Of a stretch of DNA of 64,000 nt, positions 61,404 through 64,000 are shown in pieces; the first letter of the stretch is position 1; every line of letters begins with the position of its first letter. The notes under the pieces were generated by a model. The model was given only the letters and a program-made list of their open reading frames with translations. It was not told the origin of the DNA and did no database searches. Position numbers and translations under genes: made by a program. This DNA is from Halocynthiibacter styelae (lineage in GTDB: Bacteria > Pseudomonadota > Alphaproteobacteria > Rhodobacterales > Rhodobacteraceae): positions 1 to 64,000 of the forward strand of contig NZ_JADCKQ010000005.1 of the NCBI RefSeq assembly GCF_016123485.1. The letters are read 5' to 3'.

Positions 61404-61757
61404 ACCAATTGTCCTTTCACAAAATTTCGCGCTGAAAATCCAGGCGCACTCATCATCCATTCAGCCGGGAATCGGCCGTGTTCACTGACGGTTAACATTT
61501 AATCCCCCTATGGGCGAGACCCATAAAAACAAACCCCTTAAAGGTGTATCCCGAGAGAAACAGTGAGGCAGGTGAAGCCTCCGGTGCGCATTGAAAGCAC
61601 AAATCTTGTCTAAAATGCGACCACAGCCTGAATTCTGGTGAATTAGTATCGCATAACGAAATCAGCGGTGCTATCTTTGGCCAGATCAGTGCCGGTTTTC
61701 GGTTGTAATGAGTACGCGAAGAATTTCTGCGCGATGGGTATGGAAGGATAGTTTATT
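61404..61757. promoter_or_regulatory. divergent promoter region between paralogous RTX genes
   Basis: A 354-base region without a supported gene. It must hold promoters for both RTX genes. Two TTAA motifs (61491 and 61498 area, GGTTAACATTTAATC) are present but not at the CtrA spacing. Nothing else is assigned. Confidence 0.4.
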
Positions 61758-62870
61758 ATGATGGGTGTGATGGGCGTGATTGGCCTGCTGCTGGGCGGCT
61801 GGGCCATCAGTGAAATTTTTGATTCAGATTCTAATTCTGGCGGTAACGCGAACGAAACTCAGGACGGTACCGACGGGAATGACGCACTGGAAGGAACCAG
61901 TGGCAGCGATATTCTGAATGGTATGGACGGCGATGATACCCTGCACGGGAAAAACGGATCCGATACCCTGAACGGCGGGGACGGCGATGACGACCTGTTT
62001 GCAGGCGTTGGATCTGACACGCTGAACGGCGATGCCGGCAATGACACGCTGCTTGGTGGCGGTGGCAATGACACGCTGAATGGTGGTGAAGGCGACGACC
62101 GTCTTTTCGGTGGCGACGGCAAGGATACCCTGTCCGGTAACGACGGTGACGATCTTCTGGATGGCGGCAAGGGTGCTGATGAACTGAACGGTGGCGCTGG
62201 TGACGACGATCTGTTTGGTGGCGATGGCCTTGATACGCTGATGGGCGGCGCCGGTAACGATGATCTGTTTGGCGGTGAACATGTTGACACGCTGCACGGC
62301 GGGGAAGGTGATGACCTTCTCAGTGGCGGTGGCGGTGCTGACGCCCTCTTCGGGGATGCCGGTAACGACACGCTGAAGGGTGGTCTTGGTCAGGATGTGC
62401 TTGTAGGCGGTGAAGGCGAAGACAAAATTGAAGGCGGCTCTGGCGGGGATACCATCTACGGCCTGGAAGGTGTCTTTGATACAGTCGGTAACGATGGCAA
62501 TCAGATTGCCCTGAGCGGCTTCACCGGCAGCGAAACCAATGCGGCTGCTGATGTTCTGGCAGGCAACAGCGGCGATGATACGCTTTATGTCGGCAATGAT
62601 GACGAAGCCAGCGGTGGTGACGGTACAGATACATTTGTTCTGGGTTCCTGGCTGGAAGACGGCAATACTGCAATCATCAACGATTTTGAAAACGGTAAAG
62701 ATCGTATTCAGATCATGTATGATCCCGCAGATGGCATTCCGACTATCACACTGCGCAGCATTGGCGGCGGAACCCCTCAACTTGAAATTAACGGTGATGT
62801 TGTTGCGCTGGTCCCCGGTGCAGATGCTTCTCTGATTTTGTCCCTCGAGTATGTGGAAGCACCCGCCTGA
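61758..62870 (+). CDS. RTX-type calcium-binding repeat protein (paralog 2)
   Basis: A 370-residue protein with the same plan as paralog 1: N-terminal hydrophobic segment ([20 protein letters not shown]), calcium-binding nonapeptide repeats, then the spacer [16 protein letters not shown] followed by [18 protein letters not shown], nearly identical to paralog 1, and a C-terminus ending [22 protein letters not shown]. The start is ATG 61758 behind AAGGA; ATG 61761 is possible. Both paralogs end in VEAPA and are bounded by near-identical terminators. Confidence 0.9.
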   Translation: MMGVMGVIGLLLGGWAISEIFDSDSNSGGNANETQDGTDGNDALEGTSGSDILNGMDGDDTLHGKNGSDTLNGGDGDDDLFAGVGSDTLNGDAGNDTLLGGGGNDTLNGGEGDDRLFGGDGKDTLSGNDGDDLLDGGKGADELNGGAGDDDLFGGDGLDTLMGGAGNDDLFGGEHVDTLHGGEGDDLLSGGGGADALFGDAGNDTLKGGLGQDVLVGGEGEDKIEGGSGGDTIYGLEGVFDTVGNDGNQIALSGFTGSETNAAADVLAGNSGDDTLYVGNDDEASGGDGTDTFVLGSWLEDGNTAIINDFENGKDRIQIMYDPADGIPTITLRSIGGGTPQLEINGDVVALVPGADASLILSLEYVEAPA

Positions 62871-62892
62871 CCTGACGGATTTCTGTAAATTA

Positions 62893-62929
62893 AAAGCCCC
62901 GGTGATTTGCTTCACCGGGGCTTTCTTTT
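62893..62929 (+). terminator. terminator of RTX paralog 2
   Basis: AAAGCCCCGGTGA and TCACCGGGGCTTT form a 13-bp stem with a six-base loop, followed by TCTTTTT. Its stem sequence matches the terminator at 60252 except for the loop. Confidence 0.9.
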
Positions 62930-63018
62930 TGCGTTCAGAACCCATTTGAAAAACAGCTTCCCAAAGCACGCCCCGGCTTCCGCTTGCACGGAACCGGAAA
63001 ACCTGTGACAGCTTGTCC

Positions 63019-63864
63019 ATGGACAGGAATTTCACACTCGCCGTCGCATTTATCTGCGGTGCCATGGTTCTTATCCCCGGTGGGGACGCGGCAGGTAAAA
63101 TCCTGACGGCTGAGATCGGTGTTTCACCCTTCTTCGTCGCCTGGAGCCGCTTTCTGATCGGGATGCTGGTGTTTCTGCCGATTGTCGGTCGCTTTGATCT
63201 GCGCCTGTATCTCGACTGGCGGATCTGGCTGCGCGGGGCGTTTATCACCGGCGGCATTGCCTCCATCCTGACGGCTCTGCGCACAGAAGACATCGCCAGT
63301 GTTTTTGCGATCTTCTTTGTCGGCCCGATCCTCAGCTATTTTGCGTCAGGGCTGCTGTTGAAAGAAAAACTGGATCACCGGCGGACGGTATTACTGCTGG
63401 TTGGCTTTGCCGGGGTTCTGCTTGTCGTACGCCCCGGGCCGGATATGGGGATTGGTGCGCTGTTTGCCCTGATTGCAGGCATATTTTACGGCAGCTATCT
63501 GACCGCCAGCCGTTGGCTTGCAACGCGGGCAAGGCCGCTGGAAATGCTGTTGTCGCAACTCATGATAGGAACCACACTGCTGACGCCCATGGGGATAACA
63601 GCCCTGCCAGCCTATTCACCCGCACTGGTGATCCCGGTCCTGATCAGCGCTTTCGGATCCGCCATCGGCAACTATTGCCTTGTGCTGGCCTACCGCCGGG
63701 CAGAAGCATCACGCCTGGCCCCATTCATCTATCTGCAACTGATCTCAGCCACCGTCTTTGGCGTGCTTGTGTTCAACACCTGGCCTGACGCCTGGGCACT
63801 GGCCGGGATCGCACTGCTTCTGACATCCGGTTTCGCCACCCTGACCCTGCGCCCGAAAAACTGA
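63019..63864 (+). CDS. DMT family transporter (EamA domain)
   Basis: A 281-residue inner membrane protein with about ten hydrophobic helices in two EamA repeats. AVAFICGAMVLIPGGDAAGKILTAEIGVSPFFVAWSRFLIGMLVFLP opens the first; LRTEDIASVFAIFFVGPILSYFASGLLLKEKLDHRRTV closes it. The second includes FALIAGIFYGSYLTASRWLA and FIYLQLISATVFGVLVFNTWPD. ATG 63019 is used; a TTG at 63013 is possible. The substrate is unknown; relatives export amino acids or metabolites. Confidence 0.9.
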   Translation: MDRNFTLAVAFICGAMVLIPGGDAAGKILTAEIGVSPFFVAWSRFLIGMLVFLPIVGRFDLRLYLDWRIWLRGAFITGGIASILTALRTEDIASVFAIFFVGPILSYFASGLLLKEKLDHRRTVLLLVGFAGVLLVVRPGPDMGIGALFALIAGIFYGSYLTASRWLATRARPLEMLLSQLMIGTTLLTPMGITALPAYSPALVIPVLISAFGSAIGNYCLVLAYRRAEASRLAPFIYLQLISATVFGVLVFNTWPDAWALAGIALLLTSGFATLTLRPKN

Positions 63865-63941
63865 CGCATCACGAAATCGCGATTTGCACTGTAGTGCGGG
63901 AAAGGTCAGGTTGTCCGCTGAAACGCATGAAAGGGCACCCC

Positions 63942-64000
63942 ATGAAACCGCAAACCGGAAAATCCTTCCCCGCCATCACCCTGCCGACCCTGTCCGGCAA
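63942..64000 (+). CDS. redoxin-like protein (partial, cut by window end)
   Basis: The ATG at 63942 follows AAGGGCACCCC and opens MKPQTGKSFPAITLPTLSGK, which looks like the N-terminus of AhpC/TSA-type peroxiredoxin-like proteins (a pattern PxITLPTLxGK). Only 20 residues are in the window, so the catalytic cysteines are not visible. Confidence 0.5.
   Translation, partial: MKPQTGKSFPAITLPTLSG

Noticed and set aside
60724-61488. Pro/Ser-rich plus-strand ORF antisense to RTX paralog 1
   Set aside because: The Pro/Ser pattern mirrors the glycine/aspartate repeats on the other strand; it is a translation artefact.
61824-63293. Long minus-strand ORF antisense to RTX paralog 2
   Set aside because: It is a shadow of the repeat-rich RTX gene; its product is low-complexity and has no start signals or homology-like features.

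Overview
The window reads as chromosomal DNA from an alphaproteobacterium, most likely a marine Rhodobacterales (Roseobacter-group) strain. The evidence is the gene content: TrcR/DUF1013, COQ9, an lgt-midA-pgeF operon, a fused Sat-CysC, DUF2125, DUF3179, an extensin-like protein, a short alphaproteobacterial SRP RNA and many RTX/TTT/Liv-type genes. The organism call is inference; no 16S rRNA is present in full. No transposase, integrase, CRISPR array, prophage or tRNA gene was recognised.

Layout. 1-890 is a gene-poor AC-rich stretch. It has a probable rRNA operon promoter and leader firing leftwards off the window edge, and a dense, helically phased cluster of GANTC (CcrM) sites behind it. 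0.9-12.5 kb is mostly housekeeping: a small CII-like DNA-binding protein, thymidine kinase, a MipA/OmpV porin-like protein, a 2-hydroxyacid dehydrogenase, CsaA-like protein and ProC, a YbjN protein, a universal stress protein, UbiK, lgt-midA-pgeF, and a divergent Lrp/trxB pair. 12.7-14.8 kb holds sulfate activation (Sat-CysC) with an in-frame winged-helix domain at its N-terminus. 14.9-26.3 kb carries PhzF, an uncharacterised MotA/ExbB plus MotB-like coiled-coil OmpA motor pair, a ChaC-like protein, DUF2125, a GT90-like protein, an extensin/tyrA/hisC operon, an alpha/beta hydrolase and rpsD.

26.6-39.1 kb is the largest coherent unit, thirteen co-directional, tightly packed genes. It encodes a fused flavoprotein monooxygenase/Old Yellow Enzyme of the 2-aminobenzoyl-CoA monooxygenase/reductase type, an SDR, a MarR regulator, an enoyl-CoA hydratase, an acyl-CoA dehydrogenase, an aryl-CoA ligase, a complete Liv-type ABC importer (SBP, LivH, M, G, F), a 4HBT thioesterase and a RidA protein. 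I read it as an import and CoA-thioester catabolic pathway for anthranilate (2-aminobenzoate) or a close aromatic acid. MarR is the likely regulator and RidA a candidate for the deamination step.

39.3-49.7 kb returns to housekeeping and unknowns: DUF3179, an XRE regulator, the SRP RNA, rsgA, an ankyrin protein, and dnaX-ybaB-TraB/GumN-recR. 49.8-56 kb is a tripartite tricarboxylate transporter (tctCBA) divergent from a response regulator, histidine kinase and solute-binding protein operon. The shared promoter carries an 11-bp-spaced direct repeat typical of OmpR-family operators. 56-64 kb holds TrcR, an RNase T2 with an unusual active-site residue, a quinone oxidoreductase, COQ9, rpsU, a divergent pair of paralogous RTX calcium-binding proteins bounded by matching terminators, a DMT transporter and the start of a redoxin gene cut by the window end.
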